Source: Neobacillus sp. PS3-12 (GTDB lineage: Bacteria > Bacillota > Bacilli > Bacillales > Cytobacillaceae). From it: a stretch of DNA of 64,000 bases. Position numbers and translations under genes: made by a program. This document shows positions 34,457 to 43,493 of the stretch, in pieces. Position 1 is the first letter of the stretch. Each line of letters starts with the position of its first letter. A model generated the notes under the pieces. It saw only the letters and a program-made list of their open reading frames with translations, was not told the origin of the DNA and did no database searches. Location: the NCBI RefSeq assembly GCF_030915385.1, contig NZ_CP133268.1:4624001-4688000 (forward strand), in the 5' to 3' direction.

Positions 34457-35350
34457 TTATTTTACTGTTGCAGCTTCCTCAATTTTAAGTCCAAAAAAGT
34501 CAATAACGAGTTTATTAACGATTTCGGGTTGATCTGTTTGACATTGATGGCCGCAATTGTCAATGTAATGAAACTCGATGTTTGGCAGTGATTTTTCCAG
34601 TTTATAGGCGGTTTCAATAGGTGCAACCCCATCATTTTTGCCCCAAATGAATATTCCAGGAATTTTTAGCTTTGGCAAGGAATCTTTAATACAGTAGCGG
34701 TCCCATAACTTTGGATCATTATTCATTTTTTCTAAATAATCATCAAATGCTTTGTTTGCTTCCCGTACACCTGGTCGGTTTGCAGCTTGATGGCGTATTT
34801 GGATTAATTCTTCTGGAACTTCTACGCCATTCGAATTTCGAGTCATAAACTTACGAAGTGCTTCTTCTGTATAATCGTAGCCGATAACTTCTAAAAATGA
34901 TCGTAATTTTCTTAATGGTACTTCCTGCATGGCTTGATAAATGGTGTTACTGCCAATATAAACAACCTTTTTTACTTTTTCCGGATGATCAATGGCATAC
35001 TTAGCTGCGATATAAGCACCTTGTGAATTGCCAACTAAGTACACTTCATCTAAACATAATGCTTCAATAAAATCGTGTACATGATCTACTAGGCTTTGGT
35101 GTCCATTAACAGGCCATGCATGTGGTCGTGTGTCTGTATAGCCCATTGATAATTGGTCTGGTGCAAATGCACGATAGCCTCTTGCAGCTAAAGCGGGTAA
35201 CATTAAACGCCAGCCGGCTGCACCGCAAGCGCCCGGGCCTGCCCCGTGTAAAAGAATAACAGCTGGTCCTTTTGTACCTGCCCATGAATAATGTGTGCGA
35301 ACTCCATTTGCTAGCACCCAGCTATTATGAATACCCTCGAAAATTGTCAT
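34457..35350 (-). CDS. Meta-cleavage product C-C hydrolase (alpha/beta hydrolase)
   Basis: 297 residues. The oxyanion loop is LLHGAGPGACGAAGWR, nucleophile S in VGNSQGAYIA, acid D in WGKNDGVAP and histidine in DNCGHQCQTDQPE. These are the marks of BphD/HsaD/XylF-type hydrolases, which split the yellow ring-cleavage product. It is the first gene of the operon (SD CGGAGGT), with the AT-rich divergent promoter region 35351-35513 between it and the regulator. Confidence 0.88.
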   Translation of the reverse strand: MTIFEGIHNSWVLANGVRTHYSWAGTKGPAVILLHGAGPGACGAAGWRLMLPALAARGYRAFAPDQLSMGYTDTRPHAWPVNGHQSLVDHVHDFIEALCLDEVYLVGNSQGAYIAAKYAIDHPEKVKKVVYIGSNTIYQAMQEVPLRKLRSFLEVIGYDYTEEALRKFMTRNSNGVEVPEELIQIRHQAANRPGVREANKAFDDYLEKMNNDPKLWDRYCIKDSLPKLKIPGIFIWGKNDGVAPIETAYKLEKSLPNIEFHYIDNCGHQCQTDQPEIVNKLVIDFFGLKIEEAATVK

Positions 35351-35513
35351 GAGTTTTACCTCCGTTGTTTATTTGTTTTTGAGTATGATTAAAGTATACA
35401 TACTGAATTTTCGGAATATAATATTAATTTTTATTGAAAAATGCTTATTATTCTTTAAAATTTATTGAAATTCAATATTTTCTGAATTATATTTAAAATA
35501 AAAAGGGGAAAAT

Positions 35514-37313
35514 GTGCTTGTGAGTGATCTCTTAATTGATTCAATGGGAACGAAGGACATTTTAATGTCGGCCAATGCCTTCCTTACGTTAAAAAATAAT
35601 TTAATTAAAAATATTGGGTCGTATAAAACAAAGGGTTTCTTGTTTCGCTTTGGGAAAGAATTCGGCATAGAATCTGCTAAAAAAGTTTTGCATAATGGAA
35701 CGAGGAAGAAGACAGTTGGTAAAATGCATGCAAGACTTGGGCACGTAAAAGATGTTACATTTACAGGGGAAATTTTGAGGCATCCAGACGGTAGAATTGA
35801 ATGTGTTAACACAAGAGGGGAATGGGTAGAGTCGTTCGAGGCAGAGCTGCATGTGAAAAATTACGGCTATGCCACGGAATGTATTTGTCACACATTATGT
35901 GGTTTTGCCAGTGGGGCCTTAACCTATGAATTTGGGGAATCGATTATTGCAATTGAAACAAAGTGTGTCGCGAAGGGGGACCCTTGCTGTGAATATGAAA
36001 TTCGTTTGGAACAGGATTGGTTGCCAGAGCAGGTGGAGTTAATCAACCTGTATCAAAATGATAATATTTTGTCGGAATTAGAAATGACCTATGATGCACT
36101 CTTGCATCATAAGCAAATGCTTGAAAAAATTTCAACGTTCCATAGCCAACTCACAAAAAAGGTGACAGATAAACATTCGATGGATGAGATTATTCGAACA
36201 GCTCACCATTTATTGAACATTCCAATTTTGATTGAAGACATCCATGGAAATGAGTTAAGCCAAGTCGGACTGACTGAGGAGCAATTACAAACTATTCGAA
36301 ATAACCAATCGAACCTAAAATATTTGGGAGATAAACAATCTGCATCCTATTATGCAAGTGCTTCTTATGAAAAATTAGTTTCGCCTGTATTAATAAATAA
36401 TAAAAATTACGCAAGATGCTCATTTTTTTACTTTTCTCCACAGGTAATGGACGATAATGATTATTTATTTTTAGAAAGAATATCGACTGTTATTGCCTTA
36501 TGCATTTTATATGAGGAGGCACAATTTGAGGAACAGCGGCGTATGAAAAGCACCATATTAGAACGATTAATTCATAATCAAAACATTCAGGACATTGAAT
36601 CCTATTTTAAGTTTTTGCCATTTAAATTTCAGCCGCCATTCTCCATTGCAGTAGTTTATATTGATAGAATAAAGCCGAATAAAGAGATCATTGACTTGCA
36701 TGAACAACTAATCCAACTGTCAGCACTTATAAAAAAGTGGGAACTGCCTAGCATTTTTGCTGTGGTTGCAGAAGAAATTACGTTATTAAACTCACAAATT
36801 ATCGATAAACAAGCTTTCATCAAAAAACTTAATAAAATCTTTCAGCAAATGGAAAAACAAAATAATAATTATAAATATACAATAGGCATCAGCAGTGCTT
36901 TTACAGATCTAAATCAATTTGATCGAACGTTGAAAGAAGCACGAATTGCCCTAAGATTCCCCAATAAACAACTCACTACAGACTATGAGGATTTGGGTAT
37001 ATTAGGTGATATCGCTACAAATATGAGCGTAGAGCAGCTGCACGAAATGGCAAAGAAAACATTAAAGGATTTGTATCATTTCGATGACCTGCGCAAAAAG
37101 GAGCTGCTTCATACGCTTTATGTCTATTTATTAAATGGGCAGCGGTTAAAAGAAACAATGGAAGAACTGGCATTATCGATTGGCGGGATTCAGTATCGTA
37201 TAAAGCAAATTGAAGAACTGCTGCAGGTGACGGTCAAAAATGCTTCAACCGCCGCCTATATTTTATTAGTTATTCAAGCGCTTATTTTGTCAGGAGAATT
37301 ACAATTTGATTGA
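35514..37313 (+). CDS. XylR_N-V4R-PucR regulator of aromatic catabolism
   Basis: 599 residues. Residues about 10-110 match the XylR/DmpR phenol-sensing domain (RFGKEFGIESAKKVL, MHARLGHVKDVTF); about 110-165 is a V4R domain with GYATECICHTLCGFASGALT and a cysteine-bearing KGDPCCEYEI; about 200-345 resembles a GAF-like region; the C-terminus (SVEQLHEMAKKTL ... LNGQRLKETMEELALSIGGIQYRIKQIEELL) is the PucR-type HTH. XylR/DmpR normally couple the sensor to a sigma-54 AAA domain; here it drives a PucR output. It diverges from the meta-cleavage operon and presumably controls it. GTG start after AAAGGGGA. Confidence 0.82.
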   Translation: MLVSDLLIDSMGTKDILMSANAFLTLKNNLIKNIGSYKTKGFLFRFGKEFGIESAKKVLHNGTRKKTVGKMHARLGHVKDVTFTGEILRHPDGRIECVNTRGEWVESFEAELHVKNYGYATECICHTLCGFASGALTYEFGESIIAIETKCVAKGDPCCEYEIRLEQDWLPEQVELINLYQNDNILSELEMTYDALLHHKQMLEKISTFHSQLTKKVTDKHSMDEIIRTAHHLLNIPILIEDIHGNELSQVGLTEEQLQTIRNNQSNLKYLGDKQSASYYASASYEKLVSPVLINNKNYARCSFFYFSPQVMDDNDYLFLERISTVIALCILYEEAQFEEQRRMKSTILERLIHNQNIQDIESYFKFLPFKFQPPFSIAVVYIDRIKPNKEIIDLHEQLIQLSALIKKWELPSIFAVVAEEITLLNSQIIDKQAFIKKLNKIFQQMEKQNNNYKYTIGISSAFTDLNQFDRTLKEARIALRFPNKQLTTDYEDLGILGDIATNMSVEQLHEMAKKTLKDLYHFDDLRKKELLHTLYVYLLNGQRLKETMEELALSIGGIQYRIKQIEELLQVTVKNASTAAYILLVIQALILSGELQFD

Positions 37314-37321
37314 GACAAGTA

Positions 37322-37370
37322 AAAAAACTCATTGAAAATGGATACTGCCATCTTCAATGAGTTTTTTTTA
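37322..37370. terminator. bidirectional terminator
   Basis: AAAACTCATTGAA-ATGG pairs with CCAT-TTCAATGAGTTTT, flanked by A and T runs on both sides. It lies between the converging regulator and MFS genes. Confidence 0.9.
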
Positions 37371-37372
37371 GA

Positions 37373-38647
37373 TTATTTCACTGCATCTACCAGAACAGAT
37401 GTAACAGTATTCTCATTTTTCGTGTAAGTCATCTTGCGTTTGCGTGTCAATAATAAGATTACAGCACTACTAATATATAAAGCTACAATAATTAATACGC
37501 CTGAGTTAAAACCAGAACGAGTATCGCCTCCTGCTAATGTAATTAAATAACCTGTTATATAAGGACCGATAATCCCTGCCAGACTCGAGATTGATAATGA
37601 AATTCCTGAAATACTGCCGATTAAGTTCTTCGGTACGATTAATGTTTTAATGGTTGTACCGAGCGGCAGCAGACACGTATTAATGATTAGGCCAATCGCA
37701 AGGAAAATAACCGATACAATTGGTGTTTCAACAACTGTTGTTACGCCGTATGCAACAGCCCCTGTAATCAATACCAAAGTTAACACTCTATCGTATGATT
37801 TGATAAGGCTTTTATTTTTGCGGAATAACACGTCTGTATATTTCCCGGCAAAATCGCAAAAATGGTCCCTGCAACTCCCATGCCTGGCAAATACGTCACT
37901 CATTACTTGTGCGTTAAGGCCAACAATTTTCGTTAAATATGTCGGCGCCCACGTAAGAACCCAGGTGTTGATCCACATCGATACAAACCCTACGACCATT
38001 ACGGAAAGGACATAAGGGTTCAATATGATTTTAATAATGTCTTTGAATTGGGCATTCTGTGTAGAGGGTAGAGTTGAATGCGTTTCTTGAATCGGTTCTT
38101 TTGGCTGACTTCTAAAGAAATAAAAGACAACTGCCCAAACTAGACTCACTAGGCCTAATACAGCAAATGTATGCTGCCAACCAACTGAGCCTAGTAATAA
38201 TACTAGAATAGGGGCCGCTAAATATGTACCGAAGGTTGTCCCAGATGTCATAATGGCGTAGGCAGATCCACGTGTTTCATTCGAAAACCATTTCGCAATG
38301 TGCGCGACACACAATCCATACGTACCACCTTCGAAGAAGCCTAAGATAACACGGATTATGATTAATCCTATGAAATTTTTAACAAAATAGGCTCCTAATA
38401 AAGAAACCGTCCAACCTGTTGCAATCATTATCAGCAAATTTTTAGTATTAAAGCGATACGTTGAAGTACCTAGTATAATACTGCCTATCGCATAAGCGGC
38501 AAAGAAACTGCTGCCTGCCAAACCAAATTGATCATAATTCAAATGCAGTTGACTCATAATCGTTTCTGCAGCTAAGCCAAGAACTGACTTATCTGCGTAA
38601 TTCAATACAGACAGTGCAAAAATCATGGCTAGTACTAACCAACGCAT
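37373..38647 (-). CDS. MFS transporter (ACS/aromatic-acid type) with a local scrambled segment
   Basis: 424 residues from ATG 38647, eight bases after GAGGAG. About twelve helices; the N-terminus FALSVLNYADKSVLGLAAETI and LGFFEGGTYG are typical of anion:cation symporters taking up organic acids. The segment around plus-strand 37849-37894 reads FARHGSCRDHFCDF, which does not look like a membrane helix. Shifting the frame there gives LPGMGVAGTIFAI, a normal helix 7, and a second shift restores the frame. So two indels cancel out within about 45 bases. Confidence 0.8.
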   Translation of the reverse strand: MRWLVLAMIFALSVLNYADKSVLGLAAETIMSQLHLNYDQFGLAGSSFFAAYAIGSIILGTSTYRFNTKNLLIMIATGWTVSLLGAYFVKNFIGLIIIRVILGFFEGGTYGLCVAHIAKWFSNETRGSAYAIMTSGTTFGTYLAAPILVLLLGSVGWQHTFAVLGLVSLVWAVVFYFFRSQPKEPIQETHSTLPSTQNAQFKDIIKIILNPYVLSVMVVGFVSMWINTWVLTWAPTYLTKIVGLNAQVMSDVFARHGSCRDHFCDFAGKYTDVLFRKNKSLIKSYDRVLTLVLITGAVAYGVTTVVETPIVSVIFLAIGLIINTCLLPLGTTIKTLIVPKNLIGSISGISLSISSLAGIIGPYITGYLITLAGGDTRSGFNSGVLIIVALYISSAVILLLTRKRKMTYTKNENTVTSVLVDAVK

Positions 38648-38965
38648 CTTCACAACTCCTCAAATGTTATTCAAATTCCTTAAAATATTTTTTCAGAATA
38701 TTCAGGTGAGTTTATTTTATGTGATTATTACTATATTTACAATGAAAAGTTGTTATCTATATCCAAAACTTTTATTATTTAAGAAATAATTATTCATGTT
38801 TAAATTTGATTAATTTTAAGTATGCATTGTTAGTGATTTTTATTGTTTTTCTCTATAATTTCAATAAAAAACATGATTATAATTTTTTTATGATTTTTTT
38901 ATGATAGTAACAACTAATAAGTTACAGGTTAATGAGCTGGAGCTTAAACAAAGGAGGATTGGCAA
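38648..38965. other. AT-rich divergent promoter region
   Basis: About 310 bases with no gene. It is very AT-rich and contains two tandem copies of ATGATTTTTTT near 38880-38900. It must hold the promoters for the MFS gene (-) and the FAD-synthetase-like gene (+), but I could not pick convincing -35/-10 pairs. Confidence 0.4.
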
Positions 38966-39736
38966 ATGAAAGTGATATATGTGAATGCTGCCAATTTACA
39001 TGATTTGCAGGCAGAAGCACCAGATGTTGCCATGGCTCTTGGAAACTTTGATGGTGTACATCTGGGACATCAAAAGGTTGTGGAAAGCGCAAGGCAGCAA
39101 GCTATGAAACATCAGCTTTCATTGGCGGTCCTTTCCTTTTCACCACATCCTAAAAGTGTTTTAATTCCAGGCTTTGAAGTCGCCTACTTAGAGCCGCTTA
39201 ATCAAAAAATAGAAAAGCTTGAGCGGTTAGGTGTCGATATCTTTTATGTGGTTGAATTTACAAAGGAATTGGCAAAGCTTAAAGCGGCCGATTTTATGCA
39301 TCAATATGTTGTTGGTTTGGGTGCAAAGGAGATCGTTTGTGGTTTTGACTATACATATGGCGCAAAAGCGATTGGTAAGGCCGAAACGATTCAACAACAG
39401 GTACCACCACATATTGGAGTTACGGTAGTGGAGGAATTAAAGTGGCAAGGGCAAAAAATCAGTTCAACACTTATTCGAAATTATTTACGTGAATGTCGAT
39501 TACAAGAAATTCGAAGTTTGCTAGGAGACTACTATAAAACAAGGTATTGCTGTAAAAATGGTATTTTACCAAATTATTCACTGCCGAATATAGGTAAATA
39601 TAAAATTTTGATCGAAAGAGATGGCACTATTTCAGAGGCAATCGCAATGGTGAAGTCAAAAACGAAAATTCTTTTGGAGTATGACAATCCGACTTTCGAT
39701 AGTGTCTTGACTATTAAATGGCTGGAGAAAATATAA
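38966..39736 (+). CDS. FAD synthetase (RibF) paralogue lacking the riboflavin-kinase motif
   Basis: 256 residues. The nucleotidyltransferase domain is complete: LGNFDGVHLGHQKVV (HxGH-type motif), FSPHPKSVL, IVCGFDYTYGAKAIG and the closing KISSTLIRNYL. The C-terminal part is short and lacks the GRxLGxPTAN motif of riboflavin kinases, so it likely makes FAD from FMN only. It stands directly upstream of a flavin reductase and close to a flavin-dependent hydroxylase, suggesting local FAD supply. SD AAAGGAGG. Confidence 0.8.
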   Translation: MKVIYVNAANLHDLQAEAPDVAMALGNFDGVHLGHQKVVESARQQAMKHQLSLAVLSFSPHPKSVLIPGFEVAYLEPLNQKIEKLERLGVDIFYVVEFTKELAKLKAADFMHQYVVGLGAKEIVCGFDYTYGAKAIGKAETIQQQVPPHIGVTVVEELKWQGQKISSTLIRNYLRECRLQEIRSLLGDYYKTRYCCKNGILPNYSLPNIGKYKILIERDGTISEAIAMVKSKTKILLEYDNPTFDSVLTIKWLEKI

Positions 39737-39829
39737 ATAGAAAAATATATTAGCATTGCAGTTTTAATTCTCTTACAAGAATGAGAGACTCAATGATCAA
39801 TAAAAGGTTAATCAAAGGGGAGAGAAGAA

Positions 39830-40297
39830 ATGGAAGATCATCAGTTTAGAAATGCAATGGGGAATTTCGCCACGGGAATAACTGTTATTACAACTGTGGT
39901 TGAAAACGAAGTATATGGAATGACAGCTAACGCGTTTACGTCGGTAAGTCTAGATCCTAAGCTCGTTCTTATTTCAATAGCGAATAAGGCCAAGATGTTG
40001 ACTCATATCCAACAATCTAAAAAGTTTGCAGTCAACTTTTTGGCATCTGATCAACGAGCTGTCTCTATGCAATTTGCTGGACAAATAAAAGATGCTAAAC
40101 CATACGAGTTTGATTGGTTTAATTCTCATCCGGTAATTAAAGATGCCTTAGCTAATATTACCTGCAGTGTGAAAAGTGAATACGTTGCGGGTGACCATAC
40201 GCTTTTAATTGGGGAAGTAACAAATCTTCAACTTAAAGATGGGGAACCTTTATTATTTTACCAAGGAAAATATCATGAACTTAAACACGTTGAGTAA
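39830..40297 (+). CDS. Flavin reductase (HpaC-like)
   Basis: 155 residues of the FMN-binding split-barrel reductase family: RNAMGNFATGITVITT, GMTANAFTSVSLDPKLVLISI, FAVNFLASDQ and AGDHTLLIGEV are the standard blocks. It reduces free FMN or FAD with NAD(P)H for a separate oxygenase. The likely partner is the hydroxylase at 33260-34429. SD AAAGGGGAG. Confidence 0.9.
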   Translation: MEDHQFRNAMGNFATGITVITTVVENEVYGMTANAFTSVSLDPKLVLISIANKAKMLTHIQQSKKFAVNFLASDQRAVSMQFAGQIKDAKPYEFDWFNSHPVIKDALANITCSVKSEYVAGDHTLLIGEVTNLQLKDGEPLLFYQGKYHELKHVE

Positions 40298-40402
40298 CGT
40301 TTTTAAGTTTAGTTGTACAAGAAAAGTACAAATCTCTTGAGGCCTCAAGATAAGATGAGAAGAGATTTTCGTAAGAATATTGTTATTGAAAGGATTAGAA
40401 AT

Positions 40403-40579
40403 ATGTTATTATCTAAATCTGTAATTATAGGGAAACAAATTGGAAGCTACCGCAAAAAGCTATATTCAGCAGTAAAGAGAAAAGGTGTTATAAATGATCC
40501 TGAAATTATAGAAATTAGCCAGGAACTAGATAAATTAATCTTATCACTACAAAAAATTGTTCTAAGTGAAAAGATATAG
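40403..40579 (+). CDS. Spo0E-family phosphatase, second copy
   Basis: 58 residues from ATG 40403, eight bases after GAAAGGA; in-frame upstream codons are open but have no ribosome site. The helix pair IGKQIGSYRKKLYSAVKRKG and EISQELDKLILSLQKI fits the family, including SQELD. Expected to dephosphorylate Spo0A~P. It follows the flavin reductase on the same strand. Weaker match than the copy at 21016. Confidence 0.7.
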   Translation: MLLSKSVIIGKQIGSYRKKLYSAVKRKGVINDPEIIEISQELDKLILSLQKIVLSEKI

Positions 40580-40830
40580 TAAAGAAACTTGGGTGCCACT
40601 GTCTCTACCCGAATACTGTCGAAGGGATTTCGATAAATTTGGGGCGTTGAAAGGCACTTTTTAATTTGTTTTTTGAAAATGGGATGGAGTAAAAATTGCA
40701 AGAACTGATAAAAAATCCATATATCGATTAAGATGAGAAATCATTCTTTGTTCCGCAAGTTCAGCATTTTTATGTTCAATCGCTTCATAAATATTAACAC
40801 CATTAATGATGTTATAAATAATCAGAACTG

Positions 40831-41072
40831 ATTATAATGTATTAGCTTGGGGATTGCCAAAAGATATTTACATTAGTTTAGCCCTTTATTACAGAGAAAT
40901 ATTTGAAATACAAAAAATTGTTAAACATTCAGGGCTACCTATTTTTGTTCCACAGGCTAATAATAGACCATACTTATCGAAATAAGAAACTCCTTTTCAT
41001 CCGAATAAAAAACGTTTAACTGGTTTAGTTAAGGTCGAAATAAATAATTTAAATGAAATAATCCCAATTTAG
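40831..41072 (+). pseudogene. Unidentified eroded gene fragment
   Basis: An open stretch reads YNVLAWGLPKDIYISLALYY and continues REIFEIQKIVKHSGLPIFVPQA to a stop, then in the same frame ETPFHPNKKRLTGLVKVEIN and a final stop. A single in-frame stop near 40984 splits an otherwise plausible C-terminus. No start codon or ribosome site is visible. Family not recognised. Confidence 0.4.
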
Positions 41073-41092
41073 AAAAACTCTTTATAGGAGGT

Positions 41093-41140
41093 CATTTGAT
41101 GTTTCGGAAAAGCACAAGAAAACATCAAATGAGATTTTTA
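41093..41140 (+). terminator. 12-bp inverted repeat, terminator-like
   Basis: CATTTGATGTTT pairs perfectly with AAACATCAAATG around a 15-base loop; GAGATTTTTA follows. The left arm immediately follows AGGAGGT and contains an ATG, so the hairpin would also bury a start codon. It may be a terminator or a leftover of the fragment before it. Confidence 0.45.
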
Positions 41141-41324
41141 CACCAAAGGAGAAAGATGTTAATAAGAAGGTGCATATCTCAAGGGAAAATTTAGAGAACA
41201 ATTAAAAAGTGAGATTGATGATTTTTATCATATAATTATAAAAGGTGAAAGCAGCATGATGTAATTATGCGATCGAACCTTTGGGATGGCTAGATTTTGG
41301 AGTAAGATAAGAGTGGTTTTGCTA

Positions 41325-41465
41325 AACATCAAGGTTAATTAATGTAAATTTTTGATGCTTCTTTTTTATAGGAAATAGATGCAGTCTATTTTTCTATTGA
41401 TACCAAAAGAGAGCTAAAACAATTATTTCCAAGTTTTAGTTCCATGGGTGCTGTTTACTGAATGA
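41325..41465 (+). repeat. Diverged repeat copy B (pairs with 880-1030)
   Basis: This copy keeps an open frame ending AVYFSIDTKRELKQLFPSFS and SMGAVY before a stop. The corresponding frame in copy A is broken. The rest of 40580-42027 holds no intact gene: I see the fragment at 40831, a short KFREQLKSEIDDFYHIIIK-like reading at about 41192-41265, this repeat and the tRNA relic. Confidence 0.55.
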
Positions 41466-41696
41466 TAAAAGACATAGTACGATTTACAATCTTATTTAAT
41501 TCAGTTGAATTTTATCAAAATGTCCCCTTCAATGTTTTTAACTTTAAAAAAACAGAATATTTATTAGACAAAATTAGGTGCCGAGTTGGGTGCCCATTTA
41601 TAAAATTTTAATGATACTACATAACACTCTAAATCACAGAAACCTTATTCTATAGCACTTTTTGGAACCTCGTGATACTAGAAATAACATTCTGGA

Positions 41697-41765
41697 TAGA
41701 ACTTCAAAACCGCTTGTGACCAGCGTTCCAGGTCTGGTGGATTCGATTCCCACGCAGTCCCGCCA
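41697..41765 (+). tRNA. 3' part of a selenocysteine tRNA (tRNA-Sec, anticodon TCA), 5' half missing
   Basis: From the anticodon loop onward this looks like tRNA-Sec. The loop is CTTCAAA (TCA at 41704-41706). A long variable arm pairs GACC with GGTC (41718-41734). The T arm is GTGGA-TTCGATT-CCCAC, with one mismatch. Then come eight, not seven, acceptor bases (GCAGTCCC), G73 and an encoded CCA at 41763-41765. The 8+5 acceptor/T arrangement and G73 are particular to bacterial tRNA-Sec. No matching GGGACTGC or D arm lies upstream, so the gene is truncated. A terminator follows. It may be a decayed gene or an attachment-site copy left by an integrated element. Confidence 0.55.
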
Positions 41766-41827
41766 ACAAATGTGTTTCCTACATAATATATTCAATCGTT
41801 AAAGAACTAATATAATGTATGATCCAG

Positions 41828-41860
41828 AACCTTCTACTAATAAAATGTAGAAGGTTTTTG
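41828..41860 (+). terminator. rho-independent terminator
   Basis: AACCTTCTAC and GTAGAAGGTT form a perfect ten-base stem followed by TTTTTG. It lies about 60 bases after the tRNA-like 3' end. Confidence 0.85.
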
Positions 41861-42027
41861 TGCTTTAAAACAATGCCGTGGAACAAGAAAATTCAGGTGA
41901 TACCTATCACTGAAATTATGTTCTTGTAACGATTGAACCAACATATTCTAATAATATTTCAAAACTCAAGCTGTTCAGAGAGCACAGGCAAGCTTTGAAG
42001 TTATAACGTAAAGGAGTAGAGGAGGAC

Positions 42028-42525
42028 TTGGGGGTATCCATACAGGAAATTAACGATATGGACGTATCGGAGTTTACTAAAACTTTAGGCTGGGTGTTTG
42101 AGGGCTCTCCGTGGGTTGCTGAGAATGCTTGGAAAAGCGGCCCTTTCCGTTCACGGGACCATTTATTAGAAGCGATGGTTACTACTGTAAAGGACGCCGG
42201 TGAATCCTTACAGATTTCAATATTACGTGCACATCCAGATCTTGGTGCAAAAATAAAAATGTCGGATTTATCTAAAGAAGAGCAAGCTGGTGCAGGGCTA
42301 GATAGGCTTTCTAAAGAAGAATTCGAAGAATTTCGTTTGCATAATCAGATTTATGTGGAGAAATTCGGGTTTCCTTTTATCATGGCGGTCAGGAGCAAGG
42401 GAAAGGAAACAATTCTCTCAGAAATGAAAGAAAGAGTTTGCAACGCTTATGAAGATGAATGGGATAAGGCCTTTAAAGAGGTATTTAAGATCGCCTCCAT
42501 CCGATTAACCGATATGATTTTATGA
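42028..42525 (+). CDS. uraD: OHCU decarboxylase
   Basis: 165 residues matching 2-oxo-4-hydroxy-4-carboxy-5-ureidoimidazoline decarboxylase: LGWVFEGSPWVAENAW, ILRAHPDLGAKI (catalytic histidine-proline), AGLDRLSKEEFEEF and FGFPFIMAVRSKGKE. It performs the third step of urate to S-allantoin conversion. In B. subtilis the same domain is the N-terminal half of PucL; here it is a separate gene overlapping the uricase reading frame. TTG start; GGAGG lies close and AAGGAG eleven bases upstream. Confidence 0.92.
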   Translation: MGVSIQEINDMDVSEFTKTLGWVFEGSPWVAENAWKSGPFRSRDHLLEAMVTTVKDAGESLQISILRAHPDLGAKIKMSDLSKEEQAGAGLDRLSKEEFEEFRLHNQIYVEKFGFPFIMAVRSKGKETILSEMKERVCNAYEDEWDKAFKEVFKIASIRLTDMIL

Positions 42526-42539
42526 AAGGGGATATTCAG

Positions 42540-43493
42540 ATGGAAAGAACGATGTGTTACGGAAAGGAAGATGTGTGGGTGTACCGCACTTACTCCAAGC
42601 CGCTTGAAGGAATTCAAACTATTCCGGAGTCGACGTTCACAGGCCGTAGGAATATCCTTTTTGGAATGAATGTGAAGGTTGCTGCAGAAGGTGTGGAATT
42701 TTTGACCAGCTTTACAGAAGGGGATAATACCAAGATAGTTGCGACTGATTCCATGAAGAACTTTATTTTAAGGCATGCAGGTCAATATGAGGGAGCGACT
42801 TTAGAAGGGTTTCTTGAATTTACAGGCCGCAGTTTTTTAAAAAAATATCAACAGATGACCGGAATCAGGGTTTCTGCAAAACAGATTCCCTTTGATGAAC
42901 TTCCCGTTTGTACAGGATCCTCCTTTGAACCGAGTCATTTGGTATTTCGCTATTCACTAAACGAACAAGCATGCGCCTCGGTAGAAGTGAAGCGATCAGC
43001 ACACAAGATTGTTACAACCAGTCAAACGAGCGGCTTAACAGGATTAAAGCTAATTAAAGTAAAGGGAAGTTCGTTCTATGGGTACGTAAAAGATGAATAT
43101 ACTACCCTTCCGGAATCGTTCGACCGCCCATTGTTTATTTATTTGAATATTAACTGGTGTTATGACGATCACGAGGACGCAAAAGGAGAGGATCCGAAAA
43201 AGTATGTAGCGGCAGAACAAGTGAGGGATATAGCCTATACGATTTTTCATGAAGAAAATTCTCCTTCAATTCAAAACTTGATTTATCGTATCGGCTTAAG
43301 AATACTGGAGCGATTCCCACAGTTAGCCGAAGTTCGATTTGAATCCAATAATCGGACATGGGAAACCGTGTTAGATGAAATTCCTGGCTCAATAGAGGGG
43401 AAAGTTTTTACTGAGCCGCGTCCGCCGTTTGGATTTCAATGCTTTTCGATGACCCGTGCTGATCTTCCAGAAAAAAGGCTGCCTTCAAAATGA
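42540..43493 (+). CDS. uox: Urate oxidase (uricase)
   Basis: 317 residues from ATG 42540, eight bases after AAAGGGGA (an ATG at 42522 overlaps the uraD stop). Uricase blocks are clear: GKEDVWVYRTY, the active-site lysine/threonine region SFTEGDNTKIVATDSMKNF, and RIGLRILERFPQLAEVRFESNNRTWE. Converts urate to 5-hydroxyisourate and hydrogen peroxide, cofactor-free. Corresponds to the C-terminal half of B. subtilis PucL. Confidence 0.93.
   Translation: MERTMCYGKEDVWVYRTYSKPLEGIQTIPESTFTGRRNILFGMNVKVAAEGVEFLTSFTEGDNTKIVATDSMKNFILRHAGQYEGATLEGFLEFTGRSFLKKYQQMTGIRVSAKQIPFDELPVCTGSSFEPSHLVFRYSLNEQACASVEVKRSAHKIVTTSQTSGLTGLKLIKVKGSSFYGYVKDEYTTLPESFDRPLFIYLNINWCYDDHEDAKGEDPKKYVAAEQVRDIAYTIFHEENSPSIQNLIYRIGLRILERFPQLAEVRFESNNRTWETVLDEIPGSIEGKVFTEPRPPFGFQCFSMTRADLPEKRLPSK

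Noticed and set aside
40586..40665. GTGCC/GGCAC hairpin as a terminator after the second Spo0E gene
   Set aside because: The arms are short and about 60 bases apart; too weak to list as a feature.
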